Shown here: positions 46,124-56,200 of the stretch, piece by piece | Layout of the letters: each line of letters opens with the position of its first letter | How positions within the stretch are numbered: position 1 is the stretch's first letter | From: Tengunoibacter tsumagoiensis | GTDB lineage: Bacteria; Chloroflexota; Ktedonobacteria; Ktedonobacterales; Ktedonobacteraceae | Reading direction: 5' to 3' | DNA length: 64,000 nt | NCBI RefSeq assembly: GCF_003967535.1 | Contig: NZ_BIFR01000002.1 | Coordinates: 558,001 to 622,000 of the forward strand | Notes under the pieces: model-generated | Told to the model about the DNA's origin: nothing | Seen by the model: the letters and a program-made list of their open reading frames with translations, nothing else | The model's database searches: none | Made by a program: the position numbers and the translations under genes

Positions 46124-49100
46124 CTATGGGCGAAATTGACCAACAACCTGTTTGAGCACAATCTGATTTTTACCATCAATGCTCTCAATATCCAGTAGGA
46201 CAAAGGCCTTGTTAATCGGATCACCCTGATTATTAAAAGCGATCAGCCCACTGATGCCCTGAACTGGTGGGACCTGTCCTTTGCCTAAGGAAACGAGCTT
46301 CCGATAGAGGATCTCGCCTGTGATGGTTGGTTGTTGCGCCAGTATGATGGCCTGACTGATAACCTGTAGCGCATCATAGGTTAAGATGGCATGGCTTCCA
46401 GGTTGAGGAATACTGATCGTATCAACAGAGATATCTTTAAAGGTATTAAACCAATCGGAGAAAAAAGGTGGCTGCTGCGTTTTTGGAACATGTTCAAACG
46501 TCCACTCGTCTCGATGGGCAAATGCAGAAAAGATGAGTCGACGCATATCATCTGGAAACTGTGCGGCGATTGAGGCATCTGTGCCTCCTCCATAACCCAG
46601 GATTAAGTTTGTCGCTACTGCATCGCCTCCCATGATTTTCAAGTTTGCCAGGAATGTGTTTCCCGGGTCAGCTCGCGAGGCATTTCCCAGTGCATGAGCC
46701 AGGCGTACAGCATCGACATCAAAACCGGCTATAAAGATAAGATTAACATTCTTCCTCTGTGCTTCTTGTATAACGCTCTTTTGATAGGTATCGACTGTAG
46801 TTACGCCTATACTAAAATTGTCGGTGGTATCATAAAGAATACTTGCCTTTTGGGAGGTGACCCTCTCACTGAAGGCCTGGGCGAGAGAGACACTGTAAGG
46901 ATCGGTAGGATCTTGCATCAACAGGATTGTATGGGCATGAAACTGATTAACAGCGACATCGCCCAATGTCTGGCCTTGCTGATCATCAGTTGGGTTCACG
47001 CGAAAGAAATAAGGGCTGCCACTAAGCGTGGTACTGGATGCCGATTGTGAAATCATAGGGATATGCATTCCTGTGATGATATCAAGGGCATTTGTGGTTT
47101 GCGAACTAAATGGCCATCCAACCACTGCAATAATATGGTCGGGATTATTGTTTCTTACACGATTGGCGATGAGTTGTGCCGCAGTTGCGACAAAGGCGTT
47201 ATCCGCACCAGAATTATCGATAAGAATACGCAAATGTAGTTTGTGTGGAAGCAAGCCTTCGGTATTGATCTCACGTTGTGCCAGAAAAGCGGCCTGCATA
47301 ATAGAGCGGGCACGAAGAAGATAGGTTGGTTCGCTGGCAATCGCCAGTCCCAGTACGACAGTGACATAGGGGGCACCGCTTTGCCGAACATGAAGATTCT
47401 CGTTATAGATCTGAAGCTCTCCATCACTTGCATCGGTACTGATCGCTTGAGTCATATAATTAACGGCACAGCTGGTGTTGCCTTGGCGCAGGCAGGAAGC
47501 TGCAAGATCTTTCAGGTTCCCATCCATGCGACCTGCGTAGGTATCGAAAATAAAGTTGCCATCGCTCAGGCCAATGCCTTTTTCTTGAAAAAGCTGAGCT
47601 TCCAGCCTGGTCTCTTCAGCCAGACTGTTGGTGATCGTACCCTGTATTGTCTGACTTTTACCCAATCCGAGGAGTGGATAGAGGAGCATTGTGAGAATGC
47701 TGCTGAGCGCAATAATGCTTATAATGATGAAAATGCCCGACTTCTTCCTCGCAAAATGCCAGTTTCGTCGGGCAAATAGTTGTATAGGATTGATAGGTTG
47801 ATGTGATGATTGATGCTGTGCTGGTGGGATGTATCCTGGGGGATGGTTGCTTTTCTTCTTCGCAGGGGCCTGGTTAAGGGGGCCTGACTTCTGTTCTGAT
47901 AAGCTGAGAAGCTGATGTTGCGGATATCCTTTTTGCGTGAAATGCTCTCGTAGGACCACCTGTGTCAGGGGGTGGATGGTAAGCGTCTTCTCTAGAGGGT
48001 CACGCCGAACGAGGAAATAGCGGCGTAGCTCTGCTATCGCAGCATCAAGCATTAAAGGATCACTGACATGGGCAAGCTTCTCGGTAATAGTCTCTTCGGA
48101 AAGAACATTGGAATCGCAGAAAGCACAGATAGACAACAGATCTGTTGCAACTGCATTCGCTTTCTCGACTTTCTCGACAATCTGTAGCAGGGTAGAGGTA
48201 ACCGATGCTGGATGGCTAGCAACCACCTTTCCGCGTCGATGGAGCAGAGTAGCGCCTTGAGTTCGATAGAGAGAAAGATAGCTGGACAGGCTACAGCCAG
48301 TCTCCTCAACATAGGCTCCTGCCTGATCGAGCGCCAGAGGAAGGCCACCCATAGCCTCCATAATGTGTCTGGCATGGGTGCGTAAAAGCTCGGGCGCATC
48401 CTGAAGAAAACTTTCGGGATCAATATATCTTGCACGACGAAGAAGTAAGAGCGCCCCTTCTTCTGGATTCATTTCTTCAATATCCAGATGTGGAATAATC
48501 ATCCCAATGATCTGGATACGGGTTGTAATGAGGATATGATTGCTGTATGTATTGGCAAGGATGGGCTCGATGATCCCCATCTCTTCGACATTATCGAGAA
48601 GCAGAAGCCAGTTAGTAGAGGATTGTAGCCAGTTTTTTATCTTGGCAATCGGATCGGTCTGAGGCTGCTCATTCTCTTCAGTGTGAGGCAACAGGCTGGC
48701 GATCGCAGCGACGCTAGTCGTGAGCGTTTCATGTGTACTTGCATCAATCCATAGTACAGCCTGGTATTTTTGTCGATAACGATAGGCGTATTCTAAAGCT
48801 ATCTGTGTCTTCCCAATACCGCCCAGGCCACTAAGAATACAGGTTGCATTATGTGGAGAACGAAGGAGAGGATGAATAGCGCGTAAAATATCTTCACGGC
48901 CAGTAAAGAGGAGATTACGAGGAAAAGGAACGTGCCAGATAGGCGGAAACGATAATGGTACAGGCGTTACCTGCTCACCAGGAACGCTAGATTCTGTAAA
49001 GAATTCGTCGCTTTTTTCTGTATGTAGAGTGGTGGCTGTTAAGCCCAGCTCTTCTTCGCTTTTCTCAAAAACGGCACAGATTTGATAGCGAAAATAGGCA

Positions 49101-49255
49101 TTGGGAAAGGTAATGCCGCGCTCCCAGCGGCTAACGCTGATTGTCGTAGTGCCAACTTTCTCTGCGACTTCTTTTTGTGACCATTGACGTTGCAATCGTT
49201 CACAGATCAACAGCTTATTAGGAATCGCCTGTGACGCTTTTTTCATGTACCACAT
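46124..49255 (-). CDS. XRE HTH - NB-ARC ATPase - TM - periplasmic-binding-protein fusion
   Basis: Protein of 1043 residues with an unusual order. Residues ~8-72 are an XRE helix-turn-helix (RLQRQWSQKEVAEKVGTTTI, then SRWERG). Residues ~110-400 are an NB-ARC/STAND ATPase with P-loop LSGLGGIGKTQIALEYA, Walker B WLLLLDNVEEM, sensor ILITTR and GLPLAL motif. A winged-helix-like segment follows. One membrane helix (about 515-540, GIFIIISIIALSSILTMLLY) precedes a C-terminal ~410-residue branched-chain-amino-acid-type binding protein (LGLAIASEPTYLL, VVGWPFSSQTTNAL, PMISQSASSTTLSGSPYFF). DNA binding and ATPase should be inside, the sensor outside. It may directly link an outer ligand to transcription. 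The first ATG (49255) and one 9 bp later are both possible. Confidence 0.88.
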   Translation of the reverse strand: MWYMKKASQAIPNKLLICERLQRQWSQKEVAEKVGTTTISVSRWERGITFPNAYFRYQICAVFEKSEEELGLTATTLHTEKSDEFFTESSVPGEQVTPVPLSFPPIWHVPFPRNLLFTGREDILRAIHPLLRSPHNATCILSGLGGIGKTQIALEYAYRYRQKYQAVLWIDASTHETLTTSVAAIASLLPHTEENEQPQTDPIAKIKNWLQSSTNWLLLLDNVEEMGIIEPILANTYSNHILITTRIQIIGMIIPHLDIEEMNPEEGALLLLRRARYIDPESFLQDAPELLRTHARHIMEAMGGLPLALDQAGAYVEETGCSLSSYLSLYRTQGATLLHRRGKVVASHPASVTSTLLQIVEKVEKANAVATDLLSICAFCDSNVLSEETITEKLAHVSDPLMLDAAIAELRRYFLVRRDPLEKTLTIHPLTQVVLREHFTQKGYPQHQLLSLSEQKSGPLNQAPAKKKSNHPPGYIPPAQHQSSHQPINPIQLFARRNWHFARKKSGIFIIISIIALSSILTMLLYPLLGLGKSQTIQGTITNSLAEETRLEAQLFQEKGIGLSDGNFIFDTYAGRMDGNLKDLAASCLRQGNTSCAVNYMTQAISTDASDGELQIYNENLHVRQSGAPYVTVVLGLAIASEPTYLLRARSIMQAAFLAQREINTEGLLPHKLHLRILIDNSGADNAFVATAAQLIANRVRNNNPDHIIAVVGWPFSSQTTNALDIITGMHIPMISQSASSTTLSGSPYFFRVNPTDDQQGQTLGDVAVNQFHAHTILLMQDPTDPYSVSLAQAFSERVTSQKASILYDTTDNFSIGVTTVDTYQKSVIQEAQRKNVNLIFIAGFDVDAVRLAHALGNASRADPGNTFLANLKIMGGDAVATNLILGYGGGTDASIAAQFPDDMRRLIFSAFAHRDEWTFEHVPKTQQPPFFSDWFNTFKDISVDTISIPQPGSHAILTYDALQVISQAIILAQQPTITGEILYRKLVSLGKGQVPPVQGISGLIAFNNQGDPINKAFVLLDIESIDGKNQIVLKQVVGQFRP

Positions 49256-49718
49256 AACCCCTGGAATTATTTTTCACAGGCTTTTTTCCAGCACTGCATG
49301 GTTCTTCCTTTGATTACTTTAGCAGCTGCCTATAAAAACAGGGCAAGATCAATTCCCCTTTTGAGAATAATTTGATCTTTTTGTTGTTTTTCGAACATTT
49401 CTTGACTGTGCTTGCCCATTTATGCGAACCTATGATATGTTACATGTGGGGAACGATATAAGAGTAACTGAGTTGTTTCAAAATGTCAATGCTGCGTTCA
49501 GCCCTTTAGCAAAAATGCTATTCTCTGTCTCTCATTATAGACGCTAATGGTCATGTTTGGTAATGTTAACTCTGCCCTATAATTTCGTAAAATAGGGAGA
49601 GAAATAGACAGAAGTGTATAGGACTAAAGGGGATCAAGAGAAGTTCGAAAGTCGACTGAGAATTGACTGGGCAGAATGGATTGCAAAAACGCAGCTTGTT
49701 AGGGAAAGGAAAACTGAG
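49256..49718. other. Divergent intergenic region
   Basis: These 463 bases lie between the fusion regulator (-) and the small membrane protein (+). AT-rich and without convincing ORFs on either strand. An open frame from 49614 into the membrane protein lacks a ribosome-binding site. Promoters for both directions are expected here, possibly bound by the XRE domain of the neighbouring protein. Confidence 0.4.
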
Positions 49719-50153
49719 ATGAAAGAACAAAATGAGTATCATCACGATGATAAGCCCATCAATAATAAAGGGGTAATTAATGTCCGCAAGTTGGCGGCTC
49801 TAGATATTGTCTTTCATGGCATGAAGATGATTATGGTCGAGTTTCTTGCAGCTGTGCTTGTATGCGCTGGCCTTGCTGTCTTGTTGCTCTTTTTTATCTC
49901 CAGCCATACGCTGTCAAATACTCTGTTGGGTCTTTATTTCCTGGGCGTAGCTCTGAATTACCTTCCTCTGTTATCTTATGCACTTCTTATTAGAACACGA
50001 GATCAGGCGGCAAATGTTGCAGAAAGAGAGTTAAAGGATGTTGATCACTATGGCCGCAGGTATTCTTTACAATCGATACTGCTTATCCTGATCCCGTACG
50101 CTTTAGCTCTCCTGGCTCTCTCCCAATTGGCGGCTCGTCGCTCTCACTCATAG
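49719..50153 (+). CDS. Small membrane protein of unknown function
   Basis: Protein of 144 residues from the ATG at 49719 (AAAGGAAAACTGAG upstream). A polar, His/Asp-rich N-terminus (EYHHDDKPINNKG) precedes three hydrophobic segments: about 38-62 (FLAAVLVCAGLAVLLLFFI), 66-88 (LLGLYFLGVALNYLPLLSYA) and 118-136 (SILLILIPYALALLALSQLA). The ARxxxxS-rich tail is short. No family recognised. It is the first plus-strand gene before the NRPS; co-expression is possible but the 300-bp gap to the next gene argues against a simple operon. Confidence 0.7.
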   Translation: MKEQNEYHHDDKPINNKGVINVRKLAALDIVFHGMKMIMVEFLAAVLVCAGLAVLLLFFISSHTLSNTLLGLYFLGVALNYLPLLSYALLIRTRDQAANVAERELKDVDHYGRRYSLQSILLILIPYALALLALSQLAARRSHS

Positions 50154-50316
50154 CATCAAAGCACTGAGCAGCAGAGAGTATGCTTCGATATCCAGTTCGC
50201 TCTCTACTGTACCTATCAACTTCTCTACCACTACTTAGAAAATGGTAGAAATACTCCACAGAAATACTCTTCACCTTCATTGTGCCAGTTGATCGTCTGA
50301 AGTACAGTTCTCTTAT

Positions 50317-50351
50317 GCGATATCTTTCAGATGGAAGAAGAGAGATATCGC
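50317..50351 (+). promoter_or_regulatory. Stem-loop in the leader of the small gene pair
   Basis: GCGATATCTTTC pairs with GAGAGATATCGC (one G-U pair) around an 11-base loop, about 105 bp before the GTG at 50457. There is no T tract. It could be a leader structure or an operator of dyad symmetry. Confidence 0.5.
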
Positions 50352-50456
50352 GAGAGTAAGTACCTGGACGGTCATGTTTTTTCTTCTCGTCACATGCAAA
50401 GACAGGTACTGCATTACTCCTCTCGTTGTTGGATCATATCAGATAAAGGATGCGCC

Positions 50457-50744
50457 GTGAGACAGTACTATAAGGCATATTATTTGAAGGATCTCCGTCA
50501 ATTTAGCGGGTGGAAGGCTGCAAGTGCCGAGGGAGAGGCAGAACTTGCGGAGGACACAATTTGCTATCTAGGAGATGATTTCCACGTGGTACAGAGCCCT
50601 GTACAGGATAAAGAGCCACTCTTCAGCACTGTTACCCAGGAATGGCAAGAGTTTTGCCACACTACATTGAAATTTGAGATTCCTGAGGATCTGCGTACCA
50701 TTGAAGCACAGAGCGCCGGTGCGACCAGTGCCGCGGCGGTCTAA
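50457..50744 (+). CDS. Small protein of unknown function upstream of the NRPS
   Basis: Protein of 95 residues from a GTG with AAAGGA 6 bp upstream. Longer in-frame starts (for example 50331) fall in a stem-loop and lack a site. The sequence opens RQYYKAYYLKDLRQFSGW and contains DTICYLGDDFHVVQSP and QEWQEFCHTTLKFEIPEDL, ending in a low-complexity Ala/Ser tail. It is soluble and has two cysteines. No family recognised. It is followed after 81 bp by another small gene and then the NRPS. Confidence 0.6.
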   Translation: MRQYYKAYYLKDLRQFSGWKAASAEGEAELAEDTICYLGDDFHVVQSPVQDKEPLFSTVTQEWQEFCHTTLKFEIPEDLRTIEAQSAGATSAAAV

Positions 50745-50825
50745 CATCGGCGTCCAAACTCACTCATAAGTAAGACGTACTTCAAGCTTTCACTTCGAAC
50801 AGTAGCCGAGAAAAGGGAAATAGTG

Positions 50826-51161
50826 ATGAATGATCTTGTGCAACGCCTTTCTGAGCGCGAGCAGCAAGTAGTTGTGGGTGGACCACAGGCAACTTTGCCA
50901 GAGTTTCAAAAACGCGTAACAGAGATGGGCTATGTCTTCATCAAGTTTACCGAGACACGCGGAGGCACCGATCTGGGCGTGCGTGTTGATAAGAGTGCCA
51001 CCGATGTGAGCAAGGCCAATTTTGAACTGGGAACGGGCAGTGTACATGTTGAGGGAACACTCACTTTGAATTATGTCCGTGTACGCTGTGTTGCCGATAT
51101 CGATCTGGCATCTTTACAGGGTACTGGTCGCTTGCTTGTTCTGGAGGAGGTTCATCCCTAG
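50826..51161 (+). CDS. Small soluble protein of unknown function upstream of the NRPS
   Basis: Protein of 111 residues starting at ATG 50826 with AAAAGGGAAA upstream. It has an amphipathic N-terminal helix (NDLVQRLSEREQQVVVGG), a FQKRVTEMGYVFIKFTETRGG segment (given nearly whole) and a beta-rich C-terminal half (SVHVEGTLTLNYVRVRCVAD). No membrane segment, signal peptide or catalytic motif is seen. No family recognised. It lies 255 bp before the NRPS start, with a leader hairpin between. Confidence 0.65.
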   Translation: MNDLVQRLSEREQQVVVGGPQATLPEFQKRVTEMGYVFIKFTETRGGTDLGVRVDKSATDVSKANFELGTGSVHVEGTLTLNYVRVRCVADIDLASLQGTGRLLVLEEVHP

Positions 51162-51286
51162 CCTGTGCCCTTTGTGGCTAGTTGATGAGCACGCAGTGTG
51201 AAACGTGATTGATTCTATATATGCAAAGTGATAGATGGCGCAAGTAAGATTATGTGCCTGGTAATTTGTCAGTGAATGGTGAAGAG

Positions 51287-51336
51287 TGGCTCCTGAGGGC
51301 ATGGAAACGCGAGGCGTGTTGTAATCTCAGGAGCCA
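51287..51336 (+). promoter_or_regulatory. Long-loop hairpin in the NRPS leader
   Basis: Perfect 11-bp stem TGGCTCCTGAG / CTCAGGAGCCA around a 28-base loop, 80 bp before the NRPS start codon. It may terminate the small-gene transcript or act as a leader element of the NRPS. No T tract follows, so simple termination is doubtful. Confidence 0.55.
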
Positions 51337-51416
51337 TCTTGTGAAAGTGCAGAGAGAATTGATCTTACAAAGGTCATCCAGTCTGGCAACAGAGCGGTAA
51401 AGATAGGGTATGAGAA

Positions 51417-53265
51417 ATGCTATACAACATGCTAGTTCGGACTGTGAAAGAGCACGCGGATACTACTGCTCTCGTACATGAGACTTCGCGCCTGAGCTAT
51501 CGGGAGTTGCACCAGCGAATTCTTGCCTTCAGTGAAGGGCTACGCTCACTTGGTATACAGGTGGGAGGTCGTGTTGCACTGGTGCTGCCCAACTGTCCCG
51601 AGTTTCTGATCAGTTACTATGCTGTAGCCCGACTGCAAGCAGTTTTTGTGCCTCTCAGCCCACATCTCAAAGAAGATGAGCTTCTCTTTTATTTAGGCGA
51701 TTGCACCCCCCATCTTGTCATTACTGATCAAAAAAGGGCCGATCTTTGCTCACATGTTCTTTCTCAGTTAGATCCTTCTATTCAGATGCTTGTTATTGAT
51801 GATATTCCCTGGCATACGTTTGTCTTCTCCTCTTTATCTATTGGTGATGATGTCTTTGATGAGACGACCTATGATGGCGATATGGTCTATCATTATTCCT
51901 CTGGTTCGACTGGTCGTCCCAAGCGTGTTCCTCGCACACAACACAATCTCTTCGCTGATGCCGAGAATATGGTTCAGCTTCTCTCTCTTACTACGCAAGA
52001 CAGGCTTTTATGTACTGTTCCCTTATTTCATTCGTATGGACAGTTGCTATTTGTACTGATGCCTGTGTATGCAGGGGCAACACTGGTCTTGCTAGAGCAG
52101 TATGTGCAGAATGGGGTGGTGGTTGAGGTGCCATTTGCTGCACGCAGTCTGCGCGTGTTAGAGCTGCTGTCCCAGGAACGTATTACGCTGCTCCCCGCAA
52201 TTCCCTATGTCTTTGGCGCTCTGGCCGAGGTTGCGCCTGAGGTTGAGGTTGATGTAACTGCGCTGCGTGCCTGTTATTCGGCTGGTAGTTTTTTGCCCCG
52301 TGAGACATTTGAGCGTTTCTCCAAACGTTATGGCCTCCCGATTCGTCAAACATATGGTACGACAGAGGGAGGGTTGATTGCTGCCAATATAGAGCCAGAT
52401 GCCGAAGTGATCTACGATTCGGTTGGGACGGTGCCACCAACCATCGAAGTACGAATCCTGGCTGACGATCTGGTGGAGCAGCCAGCAGGTGTGGTGGGTG
52501 AAGTGGTGATCAAGAGCCCGACGCTTACCAGGGGATATGCGAACCTGCCAGATGTCAATCGGGAAGCGTTTCGTGACGGTTATTATTATACGGGTGACCT
52601 TGGCAAGAAAGATGCCAGGGGACAGCTCTATCTAACCGGGCGCAAAAAGTTTCTGATCGATATCATCGGGGGCTACAAAGTGGACCCGATAGAGGTCGAG
52701 GATATTCTTAGCGCTCATCCCAGTGTGGCGGAGGCTGCGATTGCAGGCGTGCGTGAGGGGCAGCGAGATGGGGCTATGCTTAAGGCGTTTGTGATCCCTC
52801 GAGGTCCCTGCACAGCGGAAGAACTGCTGGCCTATTGTCGCGAGCGGCTGGCGAATTTTAAAGTTCCACAACTGCTGACATTCTGTACAGAGTTCCCGCG
52901 CAGCTCGTTGGGAAAAGTCTTGCGTGAAGAACTGGTGCGCATGCATCAGGATGATACGCCAGCTTCCTCTGGCACCAATGAGATAGCTGCTGTAGTGGGT
53001 GCCATATTTGCAGCCAGCGGCCTGGAACGTCAGCAGATGCTGGAGACATATGTCTGCAAGTTGCTGGCTCAGATGCTACGAATGCCTGTTTCAGCTCTTG
53101 ATCTTCATCAACATCTGACCTTGAGCGGGCTTGATTCTTTAATGGCGGTCCAATTCAAGCAGCGCCTTGAGGCCGATCTGGGCATGAATATTTCGTTGGT
53201 CAAGCTGCTTCAGGGGTTGACGATTGCACAGATTGCGGCCTCCCTCTTAGAGCAGATGGAGACGG
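51417..53265 (+). other. NRPS starter module: acid-activating A1 and carrier T1
   Basis: A1 (residues ~1-510) has the phosphate loop YSSGSTGRPKRV, then PLFHSYG where amino-acid-activating domains have FDxS. It thus lacks the Asp that holds the amino group. Later motifs YGTTEGG, YYTGDLG and GYKVDPIEVE are normal. It resembles acyl-CoA/acyl-AMP and aryl-acid ligases (PRTQHN recalls the PRTHND of EntE-type enzymes), so a fatty or aromatic acid starter is inferred. T1 carries Ser574. Confidence 0.85.
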
Positions 53266-56200
53266 CTGAGAGCTTCCATCTCGTTCCGATGGAGAAGAGT
53301 GCAGCGTACCAGAGCGAGTATCCATTGTCGTATGGACAGAGTGCACTCTGGTATGTGTATCAATCTGATCCTGAAAGCGCGGCATATAATACCAATGTTT
53401 CGATGCGCATTCTGGCGGGACTGGATATCCCTGCCTTGCAACAGACATGCCAGCAATTGGTTGATAGGCATGCGTCTCTGCGAACGGTCTACATTCTCAA
53501 AGATGGCGGGCCAGTCCAACGCATCCTTGAGTACATGCCTGTGAACTTTTCTGTGCTTGATCTCTCTCAGTACAGTCCTGAGGCCGTACAAGAGCTGATC
53601 ATTGAAACTGCGCACAAACCATTTGATCTGGAACATGATGGGACATTAAGGGTCCATCTGTTTCTTAGCTCTCACCAGGACCCAATCCTGCTCCTGACGG
53701 CTCATCATATTGCGACGGATTTCTGGTCCATGGTGGTCTTAATAGATGAGCTACGCATCTGCTATCATGCTCAGCGAACGGGCGAGCCAGCAGATCTTCC
53801 TCAACTGCACTTTCAGTACAGTGATTATCAGCAATGGGAGGCGAAACTGCTGGAGAGCATAATGGGGCGGCAGTCGCAGGAGTACTGGTTGCAGCAGCTT
53901 GCAGGCGAATTGCCTGTGCTGAACCTGCCAACTGATCGTGTGCGCCCTCCCCTCAAGACGACAAATGGTGCTCGCTATTTCTCTAGCCTCGATGCTGAAT
54001 TAACCGCACAGATACGTCAGATTGCCCGAGCCGAAGGCGTGACACTCTACACCGTTCTTTTAACGGCCTTCCAGATCCTGCTTGCTCGCTACAGTGGACA
54101 GGAAGAGTTTTTCCTTGGCTCCCCAACAATGATTCGCGACCGGGCCGAGTTGCAGAATCTGGTTGGCTACCTGGTTAATCCAGTGGTGATACGTGGGCAT
54201 GTCCCAAGCGATATTGCCTTCAATGCGCTCGTGAGACAGGTCAGTCAGACGGTACTGGCAGCACTGGAACATCAGGATTTCTCCTTTATTCGTCTGGTGG
54301 AGCACTTGCTGCCCGATCGCGATGCCAGCCGTTCGCCTATCTTTGATGTCATGTTTGTTCTGGATCGACCACAGCGCGTAGAGATGCAGCGGATGCCAGA
54401 GATAGCGATCGGGAAGCCAGACGTTCAGATGGATCTGGGTGGTCTGCTGGTCGAGACCTATCCGCTTCACCAGCAATACGCACAATTTGATCTCTCACTG
54501 ATTGTCATCGAGACTGATGAGTCATGCCTGACCTCGTGGGAATATAATAGCGATCTCTTTGATGAAGAGACGATTGCGCGTCTGGTTGAACATTTTCATC
54601 ATATGCTTACCTGTATTGTTACAGATCCTGAACAGCTCGTTTCACGCATCGAGCTCCTGACTCCAGGCGAGCGACGACAACTCCTTGAGACCTGGAATGA
54701 GACACAATCTAGCGCCTCGAATGATCTTCTCGTCCATGAGCTGGTGGCAGAGCAAGCGTTGCACCAACCAGATGCTATCGCAGTTGTAGATGATGCGAAC
54801 CATCTGACCTACGATGAGCTTGACAGGCGGGCGACACAATTGGCGGTCTATCTGCAAAGCATAGGTGTCGTGCCAGAGACGCTGGTAGGAATCTGTACAG
54901 AACGTTCGCCTGAAATGTTACTAGGGGTATTGGGTATTCTAAAAGCTGGCGGAGCCTATGTTCCGCTTGACCCTGCCTATCCACGCGAGCGCCTGACGTA
55001 TATGCTAACAGATGCTCATGTAACACTCCTGCTCACACAGCAGCATCTACAGGTACAGATCCCAGACTATGCAGGACAAACGATCTGTCTGGATCGTGAT
55101 TGGATACAGATCGCTCAGCAGGAATCATTACTCTCTCAGAATGTTGTCCAGAGTGAAAACCTGGCCTATGTGATCTATACTTCTGGCTCGACCGGGCAGC
55201 CCAAGGGGGTACAGATCCCGCATCGTGGCCTTCTCAATCTCGTGCGCTGGCACCAGTCAACCTATCAAGTCGAGCCGACAGATCGGGCGACACAGGTTGC
55301 AGGAATTAGTTTTGACGCCTCGGTCTGGGAGATCTGGCCATATCTCGCCGCTGGAGCCAGCCTGCATATTCCAGATGAGGAGACGCGCATCTTTCCTGCG
55401 CAGCTCCGTAGATGGCTGGCAGAGCACGCGATCACCCTCAGCTTCCTTCCAACACCATTGGCGGAGAGTGTGCTGCTCGACTCCGAAGCCTGGCCTGCAT
55501 CGCTGGCCTTACGGAGCCTGCTCACGGGAGGCGATCGTCTTCGCGTCTATCCTGATTCAGCCACACCCTTCTCACTCGTAAACCACTATGGTCCAACCGA
55601 AAGCAGTGTTGTCGCCAGCGCCGGATTGGTTTTGCCTCCCAGCGAAGAGATTGAGCGTGCACCAGCTATTGGTCGTCCGATTGCCAATACGCAGAGCTAT
55701 ATTCTAGACCCACAGCTACAGCCCGTTCCGATAGGTGTTGCAGGCGAGCTGTATATTGGCGGTGCAAGCCTGGCACGCGGCTATCTGGAACGCCCGGAAC
55801 TGACGGCGGAACGCTTTGTCGCCCATCCATATAGTCAGGAAGCAGGGGCACGCCTCTACCGTACCGGCGATCTGGTACGCTATCTGCCCAATGGAGAGAT
55901 CGAGTATCTTGGTCGTATCGATCATCAAGTGAAAGTGCGTGGCTATCGTATCGAATTAGGCGAGATTGAGGCTGCACTGAGCCAGTACCCTGGCGTCCAG
56001 GATGTTGTGGTTGATGCGCGTGAGGATGGAACAGGCGAAAAGCGGCTGGTCGCTTATCTGGTTGCTGACGTGACCAGACAGGCCGATACAGAACTCCTTA
56101 CCCAGGAGCAGTCGCAGTATATTGCGACCTGGAAGGATCTCTACGAGCAGACCTACAGCAAGGCGGCAGGAGAGAATGAGGGGATTTTCAATATCGCTGG

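Noticed and set aside
46124..49255. Anti-phage STAND (Avs-like) defence gene
   Set aside because: It has NB-ARC but no nuclease, protease or TIR effector. It carries an HTH and an exported PBP instead, which points to regulation.
51417..53265. A 2,3-dihydroxybenzoate siderophore starter fed by the isochorismate synthase at 39-41 kb
   Set aside because: PRTQHN recalls EntE, but the PLFHSYG region is closer to fatty acyl ligases, no EntA/EntB-like genes are present, and menF sits directly with menD and menB. The starter acid remains open.
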